A stretch of 12,140 nucleotides of DNA, from assembly GCA_938038825.1 (NCBI GenBank), contig CALHST010000171.1:1-12140 (forward strand), read 5' to 3'. Below are positions 6,183 to 12,140 of this stretch, piece after piece. A program made the position numbers and the translations under genes. Numbering within the stretch: position 1 is the first letter of the stretch; each line of letters begins with the position of its first letter. This stretch comes from an uncultured Paracoccaceae bacterium. Lineage in GTDB: Bacteria; Pseudomonadota; Alphaproteobacteria; Rhodobacterales; Rhodobacteraceae. The notes below the pieces were generated by a model that saw only the letters and a list, made by a program, of their open reading frames with translations, was not told the DNA's origin and made no database searches.

Positions 6183-7199
6183 TCACATGCCGCGTACGTT
6201 CGCAAGCAAATCCGTTGCTTCGATATCTGCAGCAAAGGCATCTTGCACAGGAACCACCATCTCAAGAAGCTTCTCACGGCCCTCAAATTCCTGCACTTGG
6301 ATTTGACCTGCATCAAGCATCTCTTGCAGCTTCAATCCGTCTTCGCGTGATTCCAGTTCCCGACCAAAGGCACCAGCCTCTTTGCCTGCCTTCAGGACAG
6401 CAGCTTGCAGATCTTCAGGCAACTTGCGGAAGGTTTTACCGCTCATCACGATGGGGCGCACGGTAATTGTGTGCTTGGTCAGCGTGATGTGGGGTGCCAC
6501 TTCATAGAACTTCAGGTTCTGGATGCTGGCCGCTTCGTTTTCGAACCCTGAGATCACGCCGGATTGGATGGCGTTGTACACCTCGTTATAGGCAATCGCA
6601 GATGGGGCCGCGGTGAGGGCCGAGAATGTTTGCGCCTGAATTGGTGCCCCCATCACGCGCATTTTGTGACCTGCCAAATCGGCAAGGTTTGCAATCGGTT
6701 CGCTGGACACAAGGTTGCGCACGCCGCCGCCTGTATAGCCGATGATCTTGATGTCGGCATTCTGTTCCAGCTCTGCCTCAAGCGGACCAAACGCGTCGCT
6801 CGCTAAGACTTTGTTCCAATGATCCAGATCGCGGAACAAGAACGGCATGTCCATCAACGGAATCGCAGGCGCGAACTTCGCCATGTTGGACGGCGCCATG
6901 ATCGTATAATCAATTGCCACCCCCTGTTGCAGGAAATTAACGTAGTCTTTTTCAACGCCGAGTTCCCCGTTCAAACGCAAATCGAATTCAACGCTGCCGC
7001 TGTAATTTTCGCCTACCAGTTCGGCAAACTTGCGCATCGTTTTGGTGAAGGCGTGGTTGTCATCAAACATGCTTGCGCCGCGCAAAGTCACGTCCTGTGC
7101 AAAAGCGGCGGTCATTGAAATTGCACTGAGCCCGGCTGCAAGGGCCGCACCCATCGTCAGGCGCGCAGTGGCTTTCGTTAGTATCGCAAAATTGGTCAT
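6183..7199 (-). CDS. dctP: TRAP transporter solute-binding protein (DctP family), system 2
   Basis: A 338-residue periplasmic receptor of the classical DctP type. The signal peptide covers residues 1-34, with cleavage likely after 'AAFA' before Gln35. Arg161 ('GGGVRNLVSS') and Arg181 ('GHKMRVMGAP') are 20 residues apart, the same spacing as the two conserved arginines of TRAP receptors such as SiaP, where the second clamps the substrate carboxylate. The dimer-like lobe motif 'EVYNAIQSGVISGFENE' follows. The frame is open 12 codons further upstream, but the ATG at 7199 has GGGAGG six bases ahead. It is the first gene of the receptor-small-large TRAP operon and is divergent from the second GntR gene, which probably regulates it. 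A carboxylate ligand is expected from the arginine; its identity is unknown. Confidence 0.95.
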   Translation of the reverse strand: MTNFAILTKATARLTMGAALAAGLSAISMTAAFAQDVTLRGASMFDDNHAFTKTMRKFAELVGENYSGSVEFDLRLNGELGVEKDYVNFLQQGVAIDYTIMAPSNMAKFAPAIPLMDMPFLFRDLDHWNKVLASDAFGPLEAELEQNADIKIIGYTGGGVRNLVSSEPIANLADLAGHKMRVMGAPIQAQTFSALTAAPSAIAYNEVYNAIQSGVISGFENEAASIQNLKFYEVAPHITLTKHTITVRPIVMSGKTFRKLPEDLQAAVLKAGKEAGAFGRELESREDGLKLQEMLDAGQIQVQEFEGREKLLEMVVPVQDAFAADIEATDLLANVRGM

Positions 7200-7273
7200 T
7201 GATGTCCTCCCAGACTGAAAGAATGTGCCCGGCATCCTATGTCAGGCAGCTAAATTTTCGTGAAAACTCGCCT

Positions 7274-7303
7274 GAGATAACCGGGTCAAACGGCATTCGT
7301 CAA
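7274..7303 (-). promoter_or_regulatory. candidate promoter for the TRAP-2 operon
   Basis: On the minus strand TTGACG (7303-7298), an 18-base spacer and TATCTC (7279-7274) resemble a sigma-70 promoter with a good -35 and a mediocre -10. It would give a leader of roughly 65-70 bases before the receptor start. The operator-like motif at 7315-7328 lies just upstream of it. Confidence 0.35.
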
Positions 7304-7314
7304 GAAAAATGCTG

Positions 7315-7328
7315 ACTAGTATGGTACT
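7315..7328 (+). promoter_or_regulatory. operator-like motif, copy A
   Basis: ACTAGTATGGTACT includes an odd-length palindrome, AGTA-TGG-TACT. It matches the motif at 8208-8221 on the opposite strand at 12 of 14 positions. It lies in the control region of an FCD GntR gene, whose family binds short TGGTA/TACCA-type sites. My rough estimate of a 12/14 match arising between these two gaps by chance is about 0.2, so it is suggestive only. Confidence 0.35.
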
Positions 7329-7371
7329 TTGGTGTATGCAGCTCCGGAATTGGCGTGATCGCATGCAAAGC

Positions 7372-7400
7372 TTGACGGATTATTGGGCGCTTTATGTAAT
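7372..7400 (+). promoter_or_regulatory. candidate promoter for gntR-2
   Basis: TTGACG (7372-7377), exactly 17 bases and TGTAAT (7395-7400) form the best sigma-70-like match in this gap, with five of six positions in each element. Transcription would start near 7407 and give an 84-base leader to the ATG at 7491. Confidence 0.5.
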
Positions 7401-7490
7401 CGTTGATGCAGAAAGGCTTTCGTCCTAAAGCGGATGCGGCAAGACGCGGCAGCTGCAGCGACCTTGAAATACTCAGTTATCGGATAAAAC

Positions 7491-8180
7491 ATGAACTCGC
7501 TCGACACTCTGCAAGACACAAAGCGACTGACCACAACCGAAGAGGTGTTTCGCCAGCTTAAGGCGGATATCATCTCGTTGCGTTTGAAGCCCGGTGTCAA
7601 AATTTCAGAAGTCGAAGTGGCGAAATCGTGTGACGTGTCACGACAGCCAGTCAGAGAAGCGTTCATGCGATTGGGCGAATTGGATCTGCTTGAGATCCGG
7701 CCACAACGGGCGACCCGAGTGCGCAAAATCTCGCATCAAAAACTTCGGGACACGCGATTCATTCGGGCCGCTGTGGAAGTCGAGGTGGTGCGTGTTGCGT
7801 GTCAGGTGGCATCGCCCGAAAGTCTGAACGCGATTTCTGCCAATCTGGAACAGCAGCAAAAAGTCGTCGCCGCTGGGGATGCCAATCAGCTTAAAAAGTT
7901 GGACTATGAATTTCACCGCTTGATATGTGTGGCGGCAGATCGACTGCCTGCCTTTAAGGTGATCGCGGAAAACAAGACCCACACGGAACGGGCGTGTACG
8001 TTAGAACTGAACGATGCAGTCGGGATGCAAGAAGTTCTAGAAGGGCACACCGGTATTTATAAAGCGATTTGCGATGGGGATCAGGAAACCGCAGTAGCAA
8101 GAACACGGGTTCATTTGGCGCATCTTGACGGGACATTGGCGAGTGCTTCGCAGAACAATCCGGACTTTTTTGAAGACTAG
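7491..8180 (+). CDS. GntR-family transcriptional regulator with FCD ligand domain (regulator 2)
   Basis: A 229-residue FadR-subfamily regulator. The winged helix spans about 17-80, with 'TTEEVFRQLKADI' leading in, the recognition segment 'SRQPVREAF' at 50-58 and the wing 'EIRPQRATRV' at 68-77. The FCD domain (about 85-215) has the complete canonical metal set: Asp138, His142 ('DYEFH'), His186 ('EGHTGIYKA') and His208. The spacing is almost identical to regulator 1, but the sequences otherwise differ, so they are not recent duplicates. It is divergent from TRAP-2 and 99 bases upstream of the SDR-tct genes, which makes it the likely controller of both. The ribosome site is weak (GGAT five bases before ATG). 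Confidence 0.92.
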   Translation: MNSLDTLQDTKRLTTTEEVFRQLKADIISLRLKPGVKISEVEVAKSCDVSRQPVREAFMRLGELDLLEIRPQRATRVRKISHQKLRDTRFIRAAVEVEVVRVACQVASPESLNAISANLEQQQKVVAAGDANQLKKLDYEFHRLICVAADRLPAFKVIAENKTHTERACTLELNDAVGMQEVLEGHTGIYKAICDGDQETAVARTRVHLAHLDGTLASASQNNPDFFED

Positions 8181-8191
8181 CTTTGGCTGAG

Positions 8192-8220
8192 TTGACAGAA
8201 TCTGAATACTACCATACCAG
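8192..8220 (+). promoter_or_regulatory. candidate promoter for SDR-tctCBA
   Basis: A perfect TTGACA (8192-8197) lies 12 bases after the gntR-2 stop. With a 17-base spacer the -10 would be TACCAG (8215-8220), a poor match that overlaps the operator-like motif at 8208-8221. A strong -35 with a weak -10 inside an operator would suit a regulated promoter. Transcription would begin near 8227. Confidence 0.35.
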
Positions 8221-8221
8221 T
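8208..8221 (-). promoter_or_regulatory. operator-like motif, copy B
   Basis: Read on the minus strand this is ACTGGTATGGTAGT, matching copy A (7315-7328) at 12 of 14 positions, including the shared core GTATGGTA. It has outer ACT...AGT symmetry. Its place over the proposed -10 of the SDR-tct promoter suggests a binding site for the adjacent GntR regulator. Computation over related genomes would be needed to establish it. Confidence 0.35.
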
Positions 8222-8277
8222 TTGCCTTAAAGCAGGGCAAGCTGACTTGCCCGATGGACTGATATTCGAGGGCAAAC
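8220..8277 (+). promoter_or_regulatory. structured leader with alternative pairings over the SDR ribosome site
   Basis: Four segments in the SDR leader are mutually complementary: GTTTGCC (8220-8226), GGGCAAG (8235-8241), CTTGCCC (8246-8252) and GGCAAAC (8271-8277). Segments 2 and 3 form a perfect seven-pair hairpin with a four-base loop. Segments 1 and 4 form a perfect seven-pair outer stem around it. Segment 3 can instead pair six bases with 8270-8275, and segment 1 with segment 2 over five. Segment 4 abuts and overlaps the GAGGG ribosome site (8268-8272), three bases before the ATG, so the outer stem or the 3:4 pairing would hide the start. No T-run follows, so translational rather than transcriptional control is the better reading. 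Confidence 0.5.
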
Positions 8278-8279
8278 TT

Positions 8280-9029
8280 ATGACAATGAGCGGAAAAACA
8301 GCGATTGTGACGGGCGGCGGGCGCGACATCGGGCGTGCCTGCGCGATGCGGCTGGCGGCGGACGGGGCGCGCGTTGCTATCAATTATCATTCCAGTGGTT
8401 CAGGCGCAGAAACGGCCGTGGCTGAAATCACGGCTGCCGGAGGCAAGGCTTTTGCGTTGCAGGGGGATATGACCAAACCCGAGGATGTGGAAAAACTGGT
8501 TTCTGAAACCCGTTCTCAGTTCGGCGATGCGATCCATGCGCTTGTCCACGTCACAGGGGGGCTTGTAGCGCGTAAAACGTTCCCAGACATGGATCTTGGG
8601 CACTGGAACGCAGTGATGGATTTGAACGTTACCTCGTTTTTCCACCTCGCCAAAGCCGCAACGCCGCATATGCCGGAAGGCAGCAGTATTGTCGCTTTTG
8701 CTTCACAGGCCGGCCGCGATGGTGGAGGGCCGGGCGCGGTGGCTTATGCCACGTCCAAAGGTGCGCTCATGACAATGACGCGCGGCATGGCCAAGGAATT
8801 TGGTCCAAAAATCCGAGTCAACGCAATTTGCCCTGGCATGATCGACACTGATTTCCACAATATTTTCACCAAAGACGAGGTGCGTGCGAAAGTATCGGGC
8901 ATGGCCCCGGTTAAGCGCGAAGGAACATCGGAAGAGGTGGCCAACTTGGCAGCCTTCCTCGCGTCTGACCAGTCCTCGTTTATGACGGGCACATCTGTGG
9001 ATATCAACGGCGGCATTTTGTTTTCCTGA
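8280..9029 (+). CDS. short-chain dehydrogenase/reductase (SDR), FabG-like
   Basis: A 249-residue NAD(P)-dependent oxidoreductase of the classical SDR family, of standard length. The Rossmann glycine motif 'TGGGRDIG' is at 11-18, Asp63 sits in the adenine-ring position, and Asn116, Ser142, Tyr156 and Lys160 make up a complete catalytic tetrad ('SQAG', 'YATSK'). The usual NNAG motif is replaced by 'HVTGG' at 90-94. The end of beta-2 reads 'INYHSSG', which lacks an acidic residue and has small polar residues, so NADP(H) is more likely than NAD(H). The frame is open to TTG 8247, but ATG 8280 has GAGGG upstream; a second ATG two codons later is possible. It lies between gntR-2 and the TTT transporter, so it probably converts the transported acid or its product. 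Annotations such as FabG reflect fold only. Confidence 0.9.
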   Translation: MTMSGKTAIVTGGGRDIGRACAMRLAADGARVAINYHSSGSGAETAVAEITAAGGKAFALQGDMTKPEDVEKLVSETRSQFGDAIHALVHVTGGLVARKTFPDMDLGHWNAVMDLNVTSFFHLAKAATPHMPEGSSIVAFASQAGRDGGGPGAVAYATSKGALMTMTRGMAKEFGPKIRVNAICPGMIDTDFHNIFTKDEVRAKVSGMAPVKREGTSEEVANLAAFLASDQSSFMTGTSVDINGGILFS

Positions 9030-9100
9030 GCAACGCTCAGAGAGAAAACCTTTGGCCGAAACAAAGGCCAAAGGTCACCAACTGGCGCCAAAGCGGCGCC
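9026..9100 (+). other. three tandem stem-loops between SDR and tctC
   Basis: Three inverted repeats follow one another. The first is CTGAG/CTCAG (9026-9030, 9036-9040), which includes the SDR stop codon. The second is ACCTTTGGCC/GGCCAAAGGT (9048-9057, 9066-9075), a perfect ten-pair stem with an eight-base loop. The third is GGCGCC/GGCGCC (9084-9089, 9095-9100) with a five-base loop. No T-run follows on the plus strand, so this does not look like a terminator in the direction of the genes. Read on the minus strand the second stem is followed by only a few T. A processing or stability element that sets receptor mRNA level is a reasonable reading. Confidence 0.6.
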
Positions 9101-9128
9101 GACTTAATACCAATCGGGAGGATTTATC

Positions 9129-10115
9129 ATGACAAAATCAAAGGCATTTACAAAAATTGCCACGAGCGCAGCGCTTGCAACCGCAGCTGCATTCAGCTTT
9201 GCGTTGCCCGCTTACGCCGAATATCCAGAACGTCCGTTGACGCTGATTGTGCCTTGGGGTGCAGGCGGCGGAACTGACGCGACCGGCCGCATGATTGCGG
9301 GTTTGTTGCAGGAGGAGCTAGGCCAACCGGTGAACGTTGTGAACCGTACAGGCGGCAGTGGCGTTGTCGGCCATTCAGCCATCGCGACAGCAGATCCTGA
9401 CGGCTATACAATCGGCGTTGTCACTGTTGAAATCGGGATGATGCATTGGGCGGGTCTGACAGAGCTGACTTATGAAGATTACACGCCAATCGCGCTGTAC
9501 AATTATGATGCTGCGGGCATTCAGGTGCGCGCGGACAGCGAGTGGAACACCGCAAGCGATTTGATCGACGCCGTCAAAGCGGATCCGGGGAAATACAAAG
9601 GGTCTGGCACAGGGCAGGGCGGTATTTGGCATTTGGCGCTTGCTGGTATGCTCAGCGATTCAGGTGCCGCGGCTGATGCAGCACCATGGGTGCCTTCCAA
9701 AGGCTCCGCCGCTGGATTGCAAGAACTGGTCGCTGGTGGCGTGGACGTTGTCACAAGCTCTGTCGTGGAAGCATCCGCGTTGATTTCGGCTGGCAAGGTC
9801 AAGTCATTGGCTGTTATGGGCGAAGCACGCCTTGGCGCTTTTGCGGATGTACCAACACTAAAAGAAGCCACAGGTTCTGACTGGAAGCTTGCCGCATGGC
9901 GCGGGGTTGCCGGCCCCAAAGGCATGCCGGATGACGCAACAGCCAAACTGTCTGCGGCGTTAGAGACTGTGTGGAAATCTGCGGAATTTCAGGAATTCAT
10001 GGAAGGCCGTGGTTTTGGTCTGGTCTGGAAGCCGGGTGCCGAATTCACCACTTGGATGAAAGACAGCGACGCAGCCTTGGGCAAAGTCATGACGGCAGTT
10101 GGTCTGGCGAAATAA
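9129..10115 (+). CDS. tctC: tripartite tricarboxylate transporter substrate-binding protein (TctC/Bug family)
   Basis: A 328-residue periplasmic receptor of the Bug/TctC family, which binds carboxylated solutes and delivers them to TctA-TctB. The signal peptide occupies residues 1-30 and ends in 'AYA' before Glu31. The mature protein opens with the family signature 'YPERPLTLIVPWGAGGGTD' (32-50), whose Gly-rich loop contacts the ligand carboxylate. 'RTGGSGVVG', 'DPDGYTIG', 'G-S-G-T-G-Q-G-G' and 'DVPTLKE' follow in the usual order. The length is typical (320-330). The start has GGGAGG seven bases upstream. It lies 99 bases after the SDR gene, past three hairpins, and 91 bases before tctB with a terminator between. 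Family members bind citrate, tartrate, nicotinate, terephthalate and other acids; the ligand here is not evident. Confidence 0.95.
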   Translation: MTKSKAFTKIATSAALATAAAFSFALPAYAEYPERPLTLIVPWGAGGGTDATGRMIAGLLQEELGQPVNVVNRTGGSGVVGHSAIATADPDGYTIGVVTVEIGMMHWAGLTELTYEDYTPIALYNYDAAGIQVRADSEWNTASDLIDAVKADPGKYKGSGTGQGGIWHLALAGMLSDSGAAADAAPWVPSKGSAAGLQELVAGGVDVVTSSVVEASALISAGKVKSLAVMGEARLGAFADVPTLKEATGSDWKLAAWRGVAGPKGMPDDATAKLSAALETVWKSAEFQEFMEGRGFGLVWKPGAEFTTWMKDSDAALGKVMTAVGLAK

Positions 10116-10142
10116 GTCTTCGGCCAACAGAACCATACTTAG

Positions 10143-10172
10143 GGACCGTGGCATTCTGCTGCGGTCCTTTTT
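10143..10172 (+). terminator. intrinsic terminator/attenuator between tctC and tctB
   Basis: GGACCGTGGCA (10143-10153), a TTC loop and TGCTGCGGTCC (10157-10167) pair along eleven positions, two of them G-U wobbles, directly followed by five T (10168-10172). This is a textbook rho-independent terminator 27 bases after the tctC stop. Because tctB and tctA follow in the same direction, it most likely stops a fraction of transcripts so that receptor is made in excess of membrane subunits. Confidence 0.85.
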
Positions 10173-10206
10173 ACACTTCTCAAACACCGCACTGATGAGG
10201 CCAGAG

Positions 10207-10680
10207 ATGCGTTTTAACAATGTCATCCCCGGAGGGCTGCTGATCCTGTTTGCGCTGGCCGAAATTGCCTATGCCAACACGTTCCCGCGCCTGCACGGTC
10301 AAAATTATGGCCCTGACTTGTTCCCAACCTTAATCGGTATCGGGCTGTTCGTTTGTGGCGCTATCCTGATTTTTCAGGGCCTTGGGCAACGCGTGCAAGT
10401 GCCAATGGTCGAAATTGGCGATTGGGCACAAGACAAGCACAACATCGCGAATATCGTCATTCTGCTGGGCTGCATGATATTTTACATTCTTGCGTCTCAC
10501 TGGCTGGGGTTTATTCCATCATCTTTGCTGATCGTGACCACCCTTCTGGTACGGTTCGGGTCTGGCTGGAGGACCAGCGTTATCATTGCGATCATTGTCA
10601 CCTTCGTCATCCACACGCTATTTGCCAAACTGCTGTTGGTTCCTTTGCCATGGGGCATTCTTTTGCCCATGGCGTGGTAG
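10207..10680 (+). CDS. tctB: tripartite tricarboxylate transporter small membrane subunit (TctB family)
   Basis: A 157-residue inner-membrane protein, the small subunit of the TTT transporter. Membrane segments are apparent at about 8-24, 38-57, 80-100 and 100-145, the last being long enough for two. The family 'YGPDLFPTLIGIGL' segment (34-47) precedes the second helix. Two in-frame ATGs are close together. The one at 10207 has GAGG six bases upstream and gives a natural 'MRFNNVIPGG' start; 10195 is the alternative. It begins 35 bases after the intercistronic terminator, and tctA follows after only six bases. Small TTT subunits are poorly conserved, so the call rests on both pattern and position. 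Confidence 0.9.
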   Translation: MRFNNVIPGGLLILFALAEIAYANTFPRLHGQNYGPDLFPTLIGIGLFVCGAILIFQGLGQRVQVPMVEIGDWAQDKHNIANIVILLGCMIFYILASHWLGFIPSSLLIVTTLLVRFGSGWRTSVIIAIIVTFVIHTLFAKLLLVPLPWGILLPMAW

Positions 10681-10686
10681 GTGACC

Positions 10687-12140
10687 ATGGACACGATTTT
10701 CAAAGCCTTTGCCCTGATTGCGGATCCTCAAACTTTGGGCTTCATGCTGCTGGCTGCTATTTTTGGCCTGTTCGTAGGGGCCATTCCGGGCCTGACCGCG
10801 ACAATGGCCACAGCACTGTTGATCCCCTTCACTTTCTTTATGGAGCCCGTCCCCGCCATTGCGGTTATCGTGACCACGGTCGCAACAGCCATTTTCGCCG
10901 GGGACATCCCCGGCGCGCTGTTGCGGATTCCGGGCACGCCAGCTTCAGCGGCGTATTGCGATGAATCTTATGCGATGACCAAAAAGGGGCTTGGCGAACG
11001 CGCGTTAGGCATCGCCCTTGTGACCTCGGTCATTGGTGGTTTGGTGGGCAGCGTCGTGCTGTCCTTTAGCGCGCCAGCGTTGGCAGAGTTTGCCATTCAG
11101 TTTTCGTCTTATGAATACTTCTGGCTCGCCTGTCTTGGCTTGTCATGCGCGGTCATCATCTCAACTGGATCAACCCTGAAAGGGTTCGTGTCCCTGTTCA
11201 TTGGATTGTTTATTGCCACCATCGGGATCGACGGCACTGCCGGGCATCCACGCTTCACATTTGGCAGTGTAGAACTGATGGGCGGTGTCAGCTTTATTCC
11301 TGCAATGATTGGCATGTTCGCCATTTCCGAGGTCCTGCGCTATGTCGCCTCCACCCGTCAAGTCATCCAAGTCCCGCCGCAGCCGGTTGGGTCTGTATTT
11401 TCGGGTTTGGGCGCAATCCTGAAGAAGTACAAGTTCAACATCGCGCGCGGGTCCACCATTGGTGCCGTGGTCGGAATTTTGCCCGGTGCAGGCGCTGATA
11501 TCGCGGCATGGATTTCCTTTGCCATCTCTAAAAAGCGCTCAAAAGAGTCCGAAAAATTTGGCACGGGCCATCCCGAAGGGCTGGTCGATGCCGGGGCCGC
11601 TAACAACGCCAGCCTTGCGGGCGCATGGGTGCCCGCCACGGTATTTGGCATTCCAGGAGATTCCATCACCGCCATCGCGATTGGTGTTTTGTATATGAAA
11701 GGCATGAACCCCGGACCGATGGTGTTCATCATGAACCCTGAATTGATCTATGCGGTGTTTTTGGCCTTCTTTATCGCAAATCTTGCGCTACTGCCGCTTG
11801 GTTTTGTGGCGATTAAACTGTCGCGTCATATCCTGCGCATTCCGCGCCGTGTCTTGATGCCGATCATCGTGATCTTTTGCATGGTCGGGGCCTTTGCCAT
11901 CAACAACACTGTGTTCGGTATCTCGGTGATGCTGGTCCTTGGGATTCTTGCCTATCTTATGGAAGAAAACGGATTTCCTGTGGCCCCTGCTATCCTTGGG
12001 ATCGTTCTTGGAAATATGGTCGAAGACAATTTTATGGCGTCGATGATCAAGGCAGACGGCGATCCATTGGGGTTCTTCTCGCGGCCCATCGCGGCCACGC
12101 TTGGGGTGATTACCATCGTGGTGTGGTTGGTGCCGCTGGT
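10687..12140 (+). CDS. tctA: tripartite tricarboxylate transporter large membrane subunit (TctA family); 3' end beyond window
   Basis: I translated 484 codons from the ATG at 10687 without a stop to the right edge; the family is about 500 residues, so about 15-20 are missing. The protein is a polytopic inner-membrane permease. It has the 'GAIPGLTATMA' motif at 31-41 and 'GDIPGALLRIPGTPAS' at 72-87. The second-half counterpart 'GILPGAGADIAAW' is at 263-275, reflecting the twofold internal symmetry of TctA proteins, and 'ATVFGIPGDS' follows. Translation may start instead at GTG 10681. The ribosome site AGGTG overlaps the tctB stop, so the two are coupled. It is expected to couple uptake of the TctC ligand to the proton or sodium gradient. 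Confidence 0.95.
   Translation, partial: MDTIFKAFALIADPQTLGFMLLAAIFGLFVGAIPGLTATMATALLIPFTFFMEPVPAIAVIVTTVATAIFAGDIPGALLRIPGTPASAAYCDESYAMTKKGLGERALGIALVTSVIGGLVGSVVLSFSAPALAEFAIQFSSYEYFWLACLGLSCAVIISTGSTLKGFVSLFIGLFIATIGIDGTAGHPRFTFGSVELMGGVSFIPAMIGMFAISEVLRYVASTRQVIQVPPQPVGSVFSGLGAILKKYKFNIARGSTIGAVVGILPGAGADIAAWISFAISKKRSKESEKFGTGHPEGLVDAGAANNASLAGAWVPATVFGIPGDSITAIAIGVLYMKGMNPGPMVFIMNPELIYAVFLAFFIANLALLPLGFVAIKLSRHILRIPRRVLMPIIVIFCMVGAFAINNTVFGISVMLVLGILAYLMEENGFPVAPAILGIVLGNMVEDNFMASMIKADGDPLGFFSRPIAATLGVITIVVWLVPL

Larger units (their letters stand above)
7200..7490. promoter_or_regulatory. divergent control region between TRAP-2 operon and gntR-2
   Basis: This is the largest non-coding gap in the window (291 bases). 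I see no credible small gene in it. It holds promoter candidates facing both ways and an operator-like motif, listed separately. The remaining sequence (7401-7490) contains a G+C-rich stretch with a CAGCTGCAG segment that I cannot assign. Confidence 0.75.

Noticed and set aside
7316..7726. Minus-strand open frame of 136 codons in the gap before gntR-2
   Set aside because: More than half lies antisense to gntR-2, the composition is Arg/Ser/Cys-rich without any motif, and the gap portion contains promoter-like elements.
9048..9075. Intrinsic terminator of the SDR gene
   Set aside because: The ten-pair stem is perfect but is followed on the coding strand by CACCAACTGG with no T-run, so I list it as a structural element only.
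1..12140. Insertion sequence, phage, CRISPR, toxin-antitoxin or tRNA-associated island boundary
   Set aside because: I saw no transposase or integrase motifs, no regularly spaced repeats, no tRNA-like cloverleaf and no long direct repeats.

Overview
The window looks like chromosomal DNA of an alphaproteobacterium, most likely a marine Rhodobacteraceae (Roseobacter-type) strain. The reasons are moderate G+C (mid-50s percent by eye), dense operons with AAGGAG/GGGAGG ribosome sites, and the combination of TRAP and tripartite tricarboxylate (TTT) transporters with FCD-type GntR regulators. No rRNA, tRNA, CRISPR array, phage gene or insertion sequence is visible. I read the taxonomy from style, not from a marker gene.

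Layout, left to right. (1) Positions 1-3112, minus strand: a FAH-family hydrolase, a RutE-like flavin reductase, an OsmC-family thiol peroxidase and a TRAP solute-binding protein that runs off the left edge. They are tightly packed (4-base overlap, 13-base and 40-base gaps) and probably form one operon. (2) Positions 3198-4268, plus strand: a small YciI-family protein and an FCD GntR regulator, divergent from the first operon across an 85-bp AT-rich control region with a 14-bp perfect palindrome. (3) Positions 4299-7199, minus strand: a complete second TRAP transporter (binding protein, small and large membrane subunits). (4) Positions 7491-12140, plus strand: a second FCD GntR regulator divergent from TRAP system 2, then a FabG-like short-chain dehydrogenase and a TTT transporter tctC-tctB-tctA, the last gene cut by the right edge.

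Taken together, this is an accessory catabolic region for carboxylated compounds. It has three periplasmic-receptor uptake systems from two unrelated families, two ligand-responsive repressor/activator candidates, and four or five soluble enzymes able to oxidise, reduce or hydrolyse organic-acid intermediates. FAH-family hydrolysis of an acylpyruvate-like compound, reduction of a semialdehyde by the RutE-like enzyme, and an SDR step are plausible but unproven parts of one or two pathways. The substrate cannot be read from the sequence.

The most notable non-coding signals are RNA structures around the binding-protein genes and one leader. A full intrinsic terminator lies between tctC and tctB. 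Three tandem hairpins lie between the SDR gene and tctC. A 9-bp hairpin follows the TRAP-2 binding-protein gene. The SDR leader has four mutually complementary segments, one of which contains the ribosome site. A 14-bp motif matching at 12 of 14 positions occurs in the control regions on either side of the second GntR gene.
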